DNA of 64,000 nucleotides, taken from contig NW_008705579.1 in NCBI RefSeq assembly GCF_000186865.1, positions 534,108 through 598,107 of the forward strand, read 5' to 3'. Source of the stretch: Aureococcus anophagefferens (lineage: Eukaryota > Sar > Pelagophyceae > Pelagomonadales > Pelagomonadaceae). Within the stretch, counting starts at the first letter, position 1. Every line of letters starts with the position of its first letter. Shown piece after piece: positions 30,879 through 41,938 of the stretch. A program made the position numbers and the translations under genes. The notes below the pieces were generated by a model. The model worked only from the letters and a program-made list of their open reading frames with translations. It searched no databases and was not told the DNA's origin.

Positions 30879-32321
30879 TTACGGCTCGAGGCGGAGCGGC
30901 GTCGGCGCGTCGGCGACCCAGCGCCGGTCCTCGTCGCCCGGCGCCCACTCGTGGTTGCCCGCGCTCGCCCAGGAAACCGGCAGGTCGACGAGGGTCATGG
31001 CGTCCGCCGGGAGGCCGAGCGCGCGGCCGCAGCCCCAGGTGAAGACCGCGCCGTCGCGGAGCGCGCAGGCGCTGTGCGCGTCGCCCGCGGCGATGGCGGC
31101 GACGCCCGCGAGCGCGGCGACGCGCTCGGGCACCCAGCGCATCGCGGAGTCGCCGTGGCCGAGGCGGCCGCCGCCGCCGTGGCCGAAGCTGTAGACGTCG
31201 CCGGCGGCGCTCAGCACGAGCGAGTGGAGCGCGCCGGCCGCGCAGTCGACGGCCCGGACGCCCGCGAGGCCCTCGACGCGCCGCGGCCGCGCGGCGTCGT
31301 CGAGCGACCGGTGGCCCAGGAACCCGCCGACCATGACGGAGGTTCTTTCCCGCCCCTCGCCGGCGCCCCAGGAGTAGCACGCGCCGGCCGCGTCGACGGC
31401 CAGGGAGTGGTGCTCGCCGCCGGAGAGCTGCACGACGCGGCCGTCGAGCGCGTCGACGCGCCGCGGCGCGTACGCGTCGCCGCGCTCGGGCAGGCCCAGC
31501 TGGAGGTGGACGTTGGACCCGAAGGCGTAGACCGCGCCCGACGTCGTCGCCGCGAGGGAGTGGTGCGCGCCCGCGGTCAGCACCGCGACCGGCTCCGGGA
31601 TGCCCGCGACGCGCCGCGGCAGCGACCGGGACCGCTGGTCGCCCAAACCCGTCTTCCCCCCGAAGCCCGACCCGAAGGCGTAGGGCGCGCCGCGGTCCGT
31701 CAAAGCGAGCGAGTGCTGCTGCCCGCAGGACACCGCCACCACAAAAGCGCCCGCGAGCGCGTCGACGCGCCGCGGCGTCGCCGACGACTCCTGGTCGCCG
31801 TGGCCGAGCTGGCCGCAGCCGCCGTGGCCGAAGCTGTAGACCTCGCCCGACGCCGTCAGCGCGAGCGTGTGGAACGAGTGCGTCGCCACGGAGATGAACC
31901 GCAGGCCCCCCGCGGGCACGCGCGCGGGCCGGTGCACGCGGAAGACGGGGCCCTGGCCCAGGAAGCCGCGCCGCGTCGGGTCCGTGCCGCAGGCCCGGAG
32001 CGTGCCGTCGTGCGCGACGACGACCGTGTGCGACGTCCCGGCGGCGACGCCGCGCCGCGCGCGCGACTCGCGCGCGCGGTGCGGGAGCACGTCCTCGACG
32101 ACCTCGCGCAGGTCCCGGCAGGCGACGGCGGCGCCGCCGAGGTCGTAGACGTCGGCGTAGTCCAGCGCGACCTCCTGCAGCTCCCGCGGCAGGGAATCGA
32201 GGGTGCTCGTAACGGTGTTGTTCGCGTGCGTGTTCTCGGCCATGTGCGCGTACGGCAGCGCGATCGCGTCGCCGCGTTCACCAACCATATGTGCGCGCGG
32301 GGTCCTCGACGGCGTAGCCAT
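30879..32321 (-). CDS. RCC1-repeat protein with F-box-like N-terminus
   Basis: A 480-residue protein. Residues 40-85 (LDSLPRELQEVALDYADVYD then LGGAAVACRDLREVVEDVLP) look like an F-box. From about residue 90 RCC1 units follow, each with HSLAL or HTLAL and FGxGxxGQLGHGD (GEVYSFGHGGCGQLGHGDQE, GDVYSFGHGGGGRLGHGD), building a seven-blade propeller. F-box/RCC1 combinations act as substrate receptors of SCF ubiquitin ligases or as regulators of small GTPases; which applies is unknown. Several Met codons could start it (residues 1, 12, 27). Confidence 0.85.
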   Translation of the reverse strand: MATPSRTPRAHMVGERGDAIALPYAHMAENTHANNTVTSTLDSLPRELQEVALDYADVYDLGGAAVACRDLREVVEDVLPHRARESRARRGVAAGTSHTVVVAHDGTLRACGTDPTRRGFLGQGPVFRVHRPARVPAGGLRFISVATHSFHTLALTASGEVYSFGHGGCGQLGHGDQESSATPRRVDALAGAFVVAVSCGQQHSLALTDRGAPYAFGSGFGGKTGLGDQRSRSLPRRVAGIPEPVAVLTAGAHHSLAATTSGAVYAFGSNVHLQLGLPERGDAYAPRRVDALDGRVVQLSGGEHHSLAVDAAGACYSWGAGEGRERTSVMVGGFLGHRSLDDAARPRRVEGLAGVRAVDCAAGALHSLVLSAAGDVYSFGHGGGGRLGHGDSAMRWVPERVAALAGVAAIAAGDAHSACALRDGAVFTWGCGRALGLPADAMTLVDLPVSWASAGNHEWAPGDEDRRWVADAPTPLRLEP

Positions 32322-32479
32322 AGCGTTCAGGCGCTCTGTTCACCAGTATGGCTTCATACGCATTACGAACCATCGCGTTCTTCTGGTTGCCGCTCATCAT
32401 GAACCTCAAACTTAATAACCTCAACCACCGTCGAGCATCGCGAAGTGCATCGCGCACAACCCCCTCCCGCCTCCTCACG

Positions 32480-34243
32480 TTACACGAGCCCGTCGCCCGC
32501 GCGGAAGGCCGCGGTGATGGGCGCGGCGTCGGCGTTGGGCGCGAAGCCGCGCTCCCGCGCGACGCCCGCGACGCGGAAGCCCCGGAGGTGGAGCCGGCCC
32601 CTGAGCCGGTCGATCTCGTCCTCGGCGCGGCGCGCCGCGAGGTCGCTGCCCCGCGCCGCCGCGCCGCGGTCCTCGTCGACGTCCGCCGCCGGCGCCTCCG
32701 CGTCGACGAGCGCGTAGGCCAGGAGCGGCGCCGCCGCGGGGCGTCGCTCCTTGAAATCGTAATAGCGGAGCCCGAGCTCGAGGGCCTGGCCCTTGCCGCG
32801 GCGGCAGCGCTCGCGCGGCCAGGGCGCGAGGTTCGCCGCGATCTCCACGGCGAGGTTGCCGTCCCTCGCCAGGGCGTCGAGCGTCGCGGCCTCGCGCGCG
32901 GCGATCAGCGGTTTCGCGGCGGCGAGGTTCAGGAACCCGCTCGCGAGGAGGTCGAACCAGTCCGGGCGCCGCGGCGAGGACCGGAGGGCGCCGTAGTGGA
33001 GGCAGCGGGGCTTGTGCTTGTTCCAGAACTTCTTCTGGCACGCCGCGGAGCAGAACTTGACGACCCGGCACCGCGCGCAGCGGTGCAATTTCCGGGGCTT
33101 TTTCCCGCACAGGCACGCGGCCTCGCAGAAGACAACGTCGCAGTCGAAGGCCGGCGCGAAGGGGTCCTCCTCGTCGTCGCGGCCGTAGCGCAGCGGCGTC
33201 GCGCGGACGTTCGCGTCGTCCGCGTCCCACCAGGCCCCGCGGGAGTCCCACCAGCGCGCCGCTGGCGCGGCGAAGGTCCGCGGCGACGCGACGCGCTCGC
33301 AGGCGCGGGCCGCGCCGCGCTCCAGCGCCCGGGCGAAGGCGAGCGCGCCGTCGTCGCGCGCCCGGGCCGCGAGGCGCAGCACCGCGTCGCCGTCGAGGAC
33401 TCCCCCGGGCAGCCGGTCGAGCCACGAGTCCGGAACGCGGCAGTCGGCGCCCGCGAGCGCCTTGATCTCCGACGCGAAGTCGGGCCCGACGAGCTCGGCG
33501 ACGGCGTACTCGACGAAGTGGGGGTGGAGCGACAGCGCGAGCGCCTCGTCGTCGAGGACGCGCGCGGCGAGCCCGCGGAGGTCGTTGGCGGCTTCGAGGA
33601 GCGCGTACCACGCGTCCGCGGGCACCGTCGTCGTCGCGCCGTTCCTCGGCCGCCGCGCGGCGGCGAGGCACCGGGCGACGCCGGCGCGCAGGCCCCGCGC
33701 GGCGCCCCGGAGGACGACGGCCGCGCGGTCGACGCGCGCGGCGCGGAGGTGCGACTCGACGGCGAGCCTCACCGCGCCGTCGCGCGCCGCGAGGCGGCAC
33801 GCGGCGCGGAGCGCGCCCAAGTCGACGTCCGGGCTCGTCCAGTGGCCCGCGGCGACGAGCGCCTCGCGAAAGACGAGCGCGACGGCGCGGCCGGGCAGCG
33901 CGTCCTCGCGCTCGACGCGGCCCGGGGGCCAGCCCTCGACGGCCGCGACGGCGCGGCAGCCGCCGAAGTCGCCCTCGGCGGCCGCGGGGTCCGCCGGGTC
34001 GGCGACGTGCCGCTCGACCCAGAGCCGCACGGCCTTGGGCGTCGTCGGCGGCGCCGGGCCGTCGCCGTCGTACACGCCCGTCGCTTCCCAGGACCGGTCC
34101 GCCGTCGCCGCGGGGGGGAGCGCCTCGAGGGACCGCCCGCGCTCCCGCAGCGGCGCGCCGCCGTCGTCGTCCTCGTCTTCCTCCGCGTCGGTCTCCGGCG
34201 TCGCCGCGGGCGGGCAGGCGGGCGAGCCAAGGGTGGGCAGCAT
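32480..34243 (-). CDS. MYND-finger protein
   Basis: A 587-residue protein from the ATG at 34243 (MLPTLGSPACPP); an in-frame Met lies 23 codons upstream. It has an acidic N-terminus (ETDAEEDEDDDGG), a helical Ala/Arg-rich middle, and one MYND zinc finger at about residues 350-390: CLCGKKPRKLHRCARCRVVK then FCSAACQKKFWNKHKPRC, with all expected Cys and His ligands. MYND fingers bind proline-rich peptides and recruit partners. The C-terminal part (WFDLLASGFLNLAAAK, LELGLRYYDFKERRPA) is unrecognised. Confidence 0.75.
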   Translation of the reverse strand: MLPTLGSPACPPAATPETDAEEDEDDDGGAPLRERGRSLEALPPAATADRSWEATGVYDGDGPAPPTTPKAVRLWVERHVADPADPAAAEGDFGGCRAVAAVEGWPPGRVEREDALPGRAVALVFREALVAAGHWTSPDVDLGALRAACRLAARDGAVRLAVESHLRAARVDRAAVVLRGAARGLRAGVARCLAAARRPRNGATTTVPADAWYALLEAANDLRGLAARVLDDEALALSLHPHFVEYAVAELVGPDFASEIKALAGADCRVPDSWLDRLPGGVLDGDAVLRLAARARDDGALAFARALERGAARACERVASPRTFAAPAARWWDSRGAWWDADDANVRATPLRYGRDDEEDPFAPAFDCDVVFCEAACLCGKKPRKLHRCARCRVVKFCSAACQKKFWNKHKPRCLHYGALRSSPRRPDWFDLLASGFLNLAAAKPLIAAREAATLDALARDGNLAVEIAANLAPWPRERCRRGKGQALELGLRYYDFKERRPAAAPLLAYALVDAEAPAADVDEDRGAAARGSDLAARRAEDEIDRLRGRLHLRGFRVAGVARERGFAPNADAAPITAAFRAGDGLV

Positions 34244-34354
34244 CGTGCTCGTTCGAAGGGCTCGATCAACCGGCAGTGCTTGGCTCAGTGATTGCGGTGA
34301 ACATGAAGGCAATGAGTCCGCCGGCTTGCGATCGCGACGTCCCTGGCTCGCCCC

Positions 34355-36056
34355 TTAGTAGAACTGCCCCTCCTGCTCCGCACGCTGGTGGAAGGCGGCG
34401 ATGGTGTCCGCGCCCTCGCCCTTGGCGTTGGGCACGAAGGGGAACGACTCGAGCGCGTCGAAGGCCTGCTTCTCGTAGAAGAGCACGGGCGACTCGTCGG
34501 ACTGCGTCGAGTGGACGCAGCGGCTCGCGGCGTAGAAGAGCAGCGCCGACATGCCGTGCGTCGCGAAGACGGCGAGGATGAGCTCGAAGCGCATCGCGAT
34601 GTCCGTCGCGTAGTCGGACGACGCCATCCGCTCGTCGAGCTTCCCGAAGAGGAAGAGCACCGTCGCGTTCATGCACGTCGTCGTCGCCATGATGATGGCG
34701 ATGGAGTAGCCCCGGAGCCGCGGCGGCAGCGACAGCTGGAGCACGGAGATGGCCGGCGACAGCCAGCACTCCGCGAAGAGGACCATCGCGACGAGCGCGG
34801 CCATCGACGCGAGCGCGTCGTCGTAGAAGAGCACGACGACGGCGAAGGGCAGGGACAGCAGCGCCCCGACGGCGGGCACGTAGACGCGCGCGCGCCCGTT
34901 GCCCTGGCGCACCCAGTAGTCGACGATGCGCAGCCCCGTCGACGACGACACCGTGCCGCCGACGGCGACGGCCGCGGCGTTGACGAGGGAGAAGGTCGTC
35001 AGCGACTCGGGGAAGCAGACGGCGTAGAACTGGGGCAGGAACGCGAGCATGGCCGCCGTGCCCATGGACCGCACGGACGACGCGGCGATGAGAAAGATGA
35101 GGAGCTTCGACCTCAATACGGTGCCCACGAGCGCGCAGCGGCCCGTGCGCTCGTCCTGGTAGACGTCGCCGGGGTCCACGGGCCGCTCCGTCCGCGGGTA
35201 CTTGGCCTGGTAGGACCCGTTGGGCACCGGCGGCGCCGCGTGCGCGCGCTCCGTGACCGCGCAGAGCGTCACCAACGCGGGAATCAAACGGCAGAGCGCG
35301 ACGATGTGGCACACGGACCGCCAGCCCACGAGGGACGCCATGGCCAGGGACATGGACGCGACGCCCGTGCCCAGGTAGACGCCGAGCACCTGTGTGGAAA
35401 CCAACCACTGGTTTGGGAGGTCCTGACCAAACTTGAGAATTCTCTAGCTCGGTCAAATTGAAGTCGATTCGGCTGATTTTTGGACGGATCGATCGCTCCC
35501 GTCGAGTTCTCGAAGCACAGCCGAAGAGCTTGCGTCGAAATTGTCGCGTACGCTCACATTGAAGTCGGGTTGAAGATTTGGTTTCCACACAGCCGAGCAC
35601 GTAGATGCCGTTCGCCTCGGACCGGTGGTCGCCGCCGCACTTGTCCGACAAGAGGCCGTGGGACGCGTTGTTCACGAACCACTCGCCCAGGCCCAGCACG
35701 GCCCGGGCGGAGAAGAGCTCCCAGAAGGAGCCCGCGAGGCCCGTCATCACCGTCGACGCGCAGGACAGCAGCGAGCCGACGATCAGCAGGTTCCGCCGCT
35801 GCGGCACGACGCTGCTCGCGGCGCCGCCCAGGACCAGGTAGCTCCCGGAGAACGCGAAGCCGCAGAGGATGCCGAACTGGACGGACCCGATGCCCGTCGC
35901 CGCCTTGATGCTGAAGAAGTCCGCCTCCTCGCGGCGGCCCGACAGCGCCACGCCGTCGGACTCGGGCACGGCGTAGAGGAAGATGAGCAGGCTCGACGCC
36001 CAGTGGCTGCAGGCCAGGTTCACCAGGATCACGGACACGGACGCGCCCTCGCGCAT
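34355..36056 (-). CDS. Major facilitator superfamily transporter (Spinster-like), two exons
   Basis: Exons 36056-35601 and 35389-34355 give 496 residues. The first half has GIGSVQFGILCGFAFSGSYL and VLGLGEWFVNNASHGLLSDK, matching the helix 2-4 pattern of Spinster/MFS carriers (lysosomal lipid or organic-anion transport in animals). The exon junction restores ANGIYVLGVYLGTGVAS, helix 5. The second half contains YVPAVGALLSLPFAVVVLFY and SIAIIMATTTCMNATVLFLF. The ATG at 36056 is the conservative choice; an upstream in-frame Met would add 36 Arg-rich residues. The substrate is unknown. Confidence 0.8.
35390..35600 (-). mobile_element. Introner, family B, 211 bp
   Basis: Exact target duplication (plus strand CCGAGCAC at 35382 and 35593; gene sense GTGCTCGG). 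GT donor from the duplicate, acceptor CACAG, phase 0, antisense orientation. Perfect terminal repeats CTGTGTGGAAACC and GGTTTCCACACAG. Confidence 0.93.
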
Positions 36057-36289
36057 GGCGCGTGCTCCGGCGCCGCGCGGCCAAGGGGCTGCGGCCGCCG
36101 ACAGATCGCGCCGCCGGCGCCGCGCAGATCGATGCATCTCATGGGCAGCGTCGAGGCCGCGCAAACATTTTGGCCGAGCCTCGCATCGCGGGCATAGACG
36201 CCGTCGAGCCGCCGCGTGTTTAGCTCTCTCGCCACCGCCGCGCGCCGCCGCCCCGGCCCTCCCGCCGCCGGCGCCTTGGCCGCGCCACC

Positions 36290-36841
36290 ATGGGCATCCT
36301 GTTCAGCCGCGTGTTCCAGGCCCTCTTCGGGTCCAAGGAGGTGCGCATCCTCATCCTCGGCCTCGACAACGCCGGCAAGACGACGATCCTCTACAAGCTC
36401 CAGAACGAGACCGACGACGAGGAGATCATGACCATCCCGACCATCGGCTTCAACGTCGAGACGCTCCAGTACAAGAACATCAAGTTCCAGGTCTGGGACC
36501 TCGGCGGCCAGACGAGCATCCGGCCCTACTGGCGGTGCTACTACCCGAACACGGACGCGATCATCTTCGTCGTCGACTCCGCGGACAAGGAGCGCCTCGC
36601 CGTCGCGCGCCAGGAGCTCCAGGCCATGCTCGAGGAGGAGGAGCTCAAGGACGCGATCCTCCTCGTGCTGGCGAACAAGCAGGACCAGCGCGGCGCGCTC
36701 GGCGCCAAGGACGTGTCCGAGGCGCTCGGCCTGCCGGACGTGCGCAACCGCCAGTGGTCCATCCAGGAGACCTGCGCGACCAAGGGCAAGGGCCTGTCCG
36801 AGGGCTTCGACTGGCTCGTCACGTGCATCAAGGGCGAGTAG
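36290..36841 (+). CDS. ARL1: ARF-like GTPase ARL1
   Basis: A 183-residue small GTPase of the Golgi that recruits GRIP-domain tethers in its GTP form. All signatures are present: Gly2 for myristoylation ([14 protein letters not shown]), P-loop GLDNAGKTT, switch [10 protein letters not shown], switch [23 protein letters not shown], and the CATKG base contact. [20 protein letters not shown] and [20 protein letters not shown] are closer to ARL1 than to ARF1. The insert NETDDEE after the P-loop is slightly longer than usual. Single exon, free of introners. Confidence 0.92.
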   Translation: MGILFSRVFQALFGSKEVRILILGLDNAGKTTILYKLQNETDDEEIMTIPTIGFNVETLQYKNIKFQVWDLGGQTSIRPYWRCYYPNTDAIIFVVDSADKERLAVARQELQAMLEEEELKDAILLVLANKQDQRGALGAKDVSEALGLPDVRNRQWSIQETCATKGKGLSEGFDWLVTCIKGE

Positions 36842-36923
36842 GCCGGCGGGCGTCGCGCGTCCTAAACAACCGTACCCGGGGATGGTCGCCGAGCCGCGTT
36901 CGACGCATCCACACGACACAAAG

Positions 36924-39900
36924 TTACATGCCGACGTCGTCCTGGAGGTCCGCGCCGCTCCGGTTGAAGCTCGGCGGCCGCTTCTTCGCGGCGTCGTCCG
37001 CGAAGGACAGCGTCGTCGGCGTCGACGCGGACGAGTCGGGCGCCGCGGCCTCGTCCGTCGCCGCGCGGCGGCCCCGCGTCGTCGGCGGCGCCGCCTCGGG
37101 CGCGGGCCCCGCGAGGTAGTCCGCGACGCGGTCGACGAGCGGGCCGGACCGGTCGCGCGGCGCGCCGAATCGACCAAAGGCCCGGAGCAGCGCGCATAGC
37201 ACGGCCGCGTGGCGCCGCAGGGTCCGGAGCAGGGCGCCGTCCTCGACGGTCCTCTGGTCCGACGCGAAGGGGTTCGCCAAGCGGTTCTTGACCCAGGCGA
37301 AGGACCCGTCGGCGAGGACGCGGACGAAGACGCGGCCCGACCGGTGGAGGTACTGGCGCTCGCGCGCGTGCGCCGGGAGCATCTTCGCCGCCGCCTGGGA
37401 CGCGCGCCGGGGCACGGGCGCGCCCCGCAGGGGCTGCTTCCGCGCCGTCGCCGAGTGCGCCGCGGCCGCGGCCGCGACGAGCGCCGACGGCGAGTCGCGC
37501 GCGAAATCCAGGCGCCGGTGCAGGGCCCGCTCGAGCGCCGCCGCGAGGGCCGGCTCCGGCGCCGGCGGCACGGCGGACGCGTGGGCGATGAAGGGGTGGA
37601 TGTCGAGGTGGATCGAGTACTCCGGCACCTGCACCAGATTCAGCTTGAGCTGCTTCGCCTTGCGGCAGAGCGTGCTCAAAAACTCCTCGACGACCCAGCC
37701 GGAGCACAGGAGCCAGTGGAGCGCGAGGCGGTAGCAGCGCTGGTCGTCGACCGACGAGTCGCACTCGAGCGCGAGCCACTCGTCGCGCCACGTCGCGTGC
37801 TCGAGCGCCATCTGCAAGAGATGGGGCCGCGCGGGCAGCCCGCCGAGCTCGCGGCCCGCCGCGGCGTCGCGGCGCGCCTCGAGCGCCGGCGACCGGCCCG
37901 CGGCCCGCTTCGAGTTCAAAAAGGCCTCGAAGCGCCCGAAGCGCTCGAGGTAGGACTCGCGGCCGCCCGCGTCGCCCGGCGGCACGAGCGCGAAGAGCAC
38001 GCGCCGGAACTTGACGGAGCTGAGCGTCGCCGCGGGCGAGAGGAAGCCGGAGATGACCTGGTCGAGCGTGTTCCAGTTCGTCTCCGGCGACGGGTACTTG
38101 AGGAAGGTCTGGGTCTTGGACGCGTACGCGCCCTCGTCGCCGCACCTGGGCAGGACAAGAGTGCGAAATTCCCAACTTCAAAGGCTCCTATCTCGGTCGT
38201 TTTCCACTCGTTTCGGCTGATTTTTGGACGAGCGATCATCTCTCGCAACGGTCTCGAAGCACGGATGCTTTTTCCAGAACGAGCGCGCGCGGAACACTCA
38301 CGTTGAAGCGACGTTGAATCACCCTTGTCCTGCCCAGGCGCCGCACCACAGCGCGTACTCGTAGTCGAAGCGGTTGCTCTCGTCCGCGTTGTTGCCGTGG
38401 CGCGACCGGTAGGAGCGCACGTCGACGCGCTTCTCGAAGCCGTTGTAGCTGAGGACCTGGATGCGGTGGCCCATGGACAGCGTGTAGGTCGACGCGGCGC
38501 CGCCGAGCGGCGGCGTCCGGCCGCGCGGCGGCCCGCCGCCGCGCGGCGGCGCGAAGCCGCCGCGCGACGGCCGCCGGCGGCCGCCCCGGCCCGGTCGGGG
38601 GTTCAACCGGGAGATGCGCTCCGGCGACTCGTCGGCCTGGACGACGAGCTGGTAGTCGCCCGCGATGCGCTGCGCGACCATCTGCGCGACCATCTCCGCG
38701 GCGCCCGTCGTCGAGTCCGGCGGCAGGAGCACGGAGTGGTTCGCCTCCTCGTAGGCGCCCGTGCCGAACTCGTCCGGGAGGTAGTCCGTCTCCACGGGCA
38801 GCACCGCGGGCGTGATCAGCGACTTCCAGTTGGGCCCCGGGCAGTGGAGCCGCGTCGTCGCGGACCGGAACTCCTCGGAGCCGATGGGGAAGACGTGGCT
38901 CCAGCGCCGCCGGTTGTGGGACCGCTGCTTCAGCAGGTCGGACTCGTCCTCCTTCCGGAAGGGGTTGACGAAGCGCCGCGGCTCCTCCTCCGCGTACTCC
39001 GCGGCGGCGTTCTCCGGCGCGGGCTCGAGCGACGCGTGGAGCCCGGACCGGGGCCGCGCCGCGGCGGGCGCCCCGGGCGACCGCGGCGGCTCCGGCGACG
39101 CGAGGGCGGCGCCGGGCTCCTCGTCGACGGAGTCGCTGCGCTTGTGGCGCCGGTCGCGGAGGAACGAGCCGCGCGGCGGCGACCGGTACGCCTCGGACGC
39201 CAAATCCGCGCCCGAGTTCGACCGGTGGCGGAGCCGCGCGCGGCCCCGCGCGTCCGACGACGACCGCGCCGCGGGCTCGAAGTGCTCGGGCTCCGGCGAC
39301 CCCTCGCGCTTCTCGGGCGGCGGCTCCAAAAGCTCGGGCGGGCCGCCGCCGTACGTCGCCGCGTCGTAGGCGTCGAAGCGGTCCTCGAGGGACGGCTCCC
39401 GGACGTCGCGGCCCCCGCGGCGGCTCGGCGCGACGAAGACGCGGGACCCCGCGGACCGCGGGCTCGACGCGCGCGGCGACCCCGCGAGAGTCGTAGACGT
39501 CGACGACGACCGGCCGAGGAGCGACGCGTCGTAGCAGTAGGGCAGCTGCTCGTCGTCGTCGTCGAGCGTCGACTCGTCCTGGGACGGCGCCCGGGGCAGG
39601 CCGTCGGGGCTCGCCAAATCCTGGGACGCCTGCGACGACCCCAAGTCGAACCAGACCGCGGGCTCGGCCGAGCCCGCGCGCGAGCTCAGGCTCCCCACGA
39701 GGATCGACGGCCGCCAGGGCGCGCCGCCGCCGGACGACGCCAGCGACGACTGGGGCGTCGTCGAGACGGCGTCGTCGTAGGAGCCCGACCGCTCCAGGCT
39801 GCCGCGGAGCGCGGACCCCAAACCGCCGCGCGGCGACGCGGGCGACCGCGGCCGCGCGGGCGGCCGGCGGCCGCGGTCGGCCCGCGGCTCCGCGGGGGGG

Positions 39901-41745
39901 TGCGCCTCGAGGGCGCCGACGGCGCCGCCGCCGCCGGACCGCAGGAGGAAGGCGAGCGCGTCGGGCACGCGGCGGCGCCGCGCGGCGTCCGCGCGGTCGC
40001 CGCGGCGGTCGCCGTCGCCCGGCGGCGACCGCCGCCGCCCCCGCGCGTTTTCGTCGCCCGTGCGCGTTTCGCCGAGGTCCAGCGTCGCCATGCGCCAGCC
40101 GTCGCGCGCGCGCCGCGGCGCCGCGGCCGCGATCCACGCGGCGGGCTCCGCCGCGCGATCGGGGTCGACGAAGCTCAGATTGATCCAGTGGGGCACCTCG
40201 TAGGTCGCCCGGCCCCGCGACTTCTTCGACCGGTGCATGAAGATGGGCGCCGTGTGGAGCGGCGGCACGGCCAGCGACAGCATGTCCATGCCGATGCCGT
40301 TGTCCATCATCCGCTGCTTCGTGATCTGCGCGAGCCGCGCGTCGACGCTGAGCACGCCGCAGCCCGCGCTCACGAGGACGATGGAGTTGCCCGTGCGCTG
40401 GACGTCGCGGTCCATGTAGTGCTTGTCGAGCACGTTTAATGTGAGATTGATCGCCTCGAGGACGTTGCCGTCGGCCGCGCGGCACACGCGCAAATTCCGC
40501 GGCACGACGCGCGCGAGCGACCGCGCGAAGGCCACGAGCTCCCGCTTCAGCGCAGCGACCAAACGCTGCGCGTCGTCGTGCGCCGGCGCCTCGTTCTCCA
40601 GCACGACCTTGTAGAGGTCGCGCGCGCCGCCGAGCCCGCCGTCGACGCGCGCGAAGAGCACCTGGGCAGCACAAGGGTGATTCAACGTCGCTTCAACGTG
40701 AGTGTTCCGCGCGCGCGCGTTACGGAAAAAACATCCACGCTTCGAGACCGTTCCGAGAGATGATCGCTCGTCCAAAAATCAGCCGAAACGAGTGGAAAAC
40801 GGCCGAGATATGAGCCTTTGAAGTTGGGAATTTCGCTCTCTTGTGCTGCCCTGAAGAGCACGACGGACAGCGAGTGGTTCACGCCCACGGCGCGCCAGCG
40901 CTCCAGCAGGGGCGCCGCGAAGCCGTCCACGAGGCGCTCGACGTGCAGCGCGTCGCCGCCGCCGCCCGTGGGCTCCCACATCTCGAACGACATCTGCACG
41001 AGCCAGAAGAGCCGCGTCGACCGCGTGCGGAACACGAGCCGCGTGTTCGCGCTGAGCACGGCCGACGTGATCGTCGACCCGTCGCAGCCCCGGAGCTCGT
41101 GCGCGGCCGCGCGCATGCCGCCGATGTCCAGCACCTTGCCGACGTGGAGCGCGCGGCCGACGACGGCCGTCTTGAAGCGCCACATGTCCGCGCGGCTCAC
41201 GAACTGGTCCTTGAACCAGAACTCGCAGAAGTCCGCCGCCGCCGACGCCTCCGGGTCCTCGCAGAGCTCGACGGACGCGTCGGACCACGGCGCGACGCCG
41301 CACCTGGGCAGCAAAAGGGTGCGACATGCCCAGTTTCAAAGGCTCCTCTCTCGGCCGTTTTCCGCTCGTTTCGGCTGATTTTTGGACGAGCGATCATCTC
41401 TCGGAGCGGCCTCGACGCGTGGGTGCTGTTTCCGAAACGCGCGCGCGCGGAACACTCACGTTGAAGCGACGTTGAATCACCCTTTTGCGGCGCGACGCCG
41501 CACGCCTCGGCGACGGATTTCAGCAGCGACAGCTCGAGCCGCTTCGACGCGAACTTCTCGAGGCGGCTCTTCTCGTCGACGCGGACCAGGGTCGCGCGCA
41601 GCACGACGCGCGAGTTCGCCGACGCCGTCGACGTCTTGAGGAAGACGACGGACCCGTCGCGGATGCCCGGGAACGTCTCGGGGTGGAGCAGCAACTCGTC
41701 GCTCGAGAAGCTGCCGTCGTGCACGTGCACCTTCGCCGCCGCCAT
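36924..41745 (-). CDS. IML1: IML1/DEPDC5, GATOR1 complex subunit, four exons
   Basis: Exons 41745-41504, 41303-40862, 40661-38347 and 38145-36924 total 4,221 nt, exactly 1,407 codons. IML1/DEPDC5 with NPRL2 and NPRL3 forms GATOR1, the Rag GTPase-activating complex that restrains TORC1 on lysosomes or vacuoles. The N-terminal family motifs are strong: FKDQFVSRADMWRF, LFWLVQMSFEMWEPTGGGGD, ADGNVLEAINLTLNVLDKHY, LVSAGCGVLSVDARLAQITK and MMDNGIGMDMLSLAVPPLHT, then PHWINLSF. A long low-complexity middle is rich in Arg, Ser and Pro. The C-terminal half has TNWNTLDQVISGFLSP, VKFRRVLFALVPP and a conserved end domain. I could not find a DEP domain in the middle. Each exon joint coincides with an introner. 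Confidence 0.9.
38146..38346 (-). mobile_element. Introner, family A, 201 bp, diagnostic for donor site
   Basis: Target duplication GTGCGGCG (gene sense), acceptor CTGCCCAG, phase 2, antisense orientation. Only the GT at the start of the upstream duplicate keeps the frame (YALW then CGDEGAY); the GC inside the element end would shift it by one, because one extra base separates target and element here. Confidence 0.9.
40662..40861 (-). mobile_element. Introner, family A, 200 bp
   Basis: Exact target duplication (plus strand AAGAGCAC at 40654 and 40854; gene sense GTGCTCTT). GT donor, acceptor CTGCCCAG, phase 0, sense orientation. Terminal repeats CTGGGCAGCACAAG and CTTGTGCTGCCCTG. Splicing restores SLSVVLFARVDGG. 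Confidence 0.93.
41304..41503 (-). mobile_element. Introner, family A, 200 bp, with a 16-bp direct repeat
   Basis: The duplicate GTGCGGCG extends to 16 identical bases (GTGCGGCGTCGCGCCG), and the element end next to the donor lacks the usual terminal bases before GCAAAAGGG. GT donor, acceptor CTGCCCAG, phase 2, antisense. Splicing restores EACGVAPWSD. Confidence 0.88.
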
Positions 41746-41938
41746 GGCGCCGTCGCGCGCCGCGGCGCGGCGCGCCGCGGGCGGTCGGCGGCCTCGCGCG
41801 CGCGCGCGTCGACGGCGGCGGCGGCGTGGAGAGATGCTCGAGGTGCTTCGACTGAGCTGCGACCGCAACTTGAAGGCCTCGTTCAGCTCTCATCGGGAGC
41901 ATGCGAAAGGGCACGGTTAGCGCTGCGCCGGCCGGTGC

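Noticed and set aside
38599..38615. GGTTCAACC as a tRNA T-arm
   Set aside because: It lies inside the IML1 coding frame with no cloverleaf around it.
40850..40861. Donor site at the GC four bases inside the element as the general rule
   Set aside because: It is in frame at most sites, but fails at 38146 and 59498 and always leaves a 12-nt duplication in the protein, whereas the target-duplicate donor restores clean sequence everywhere.
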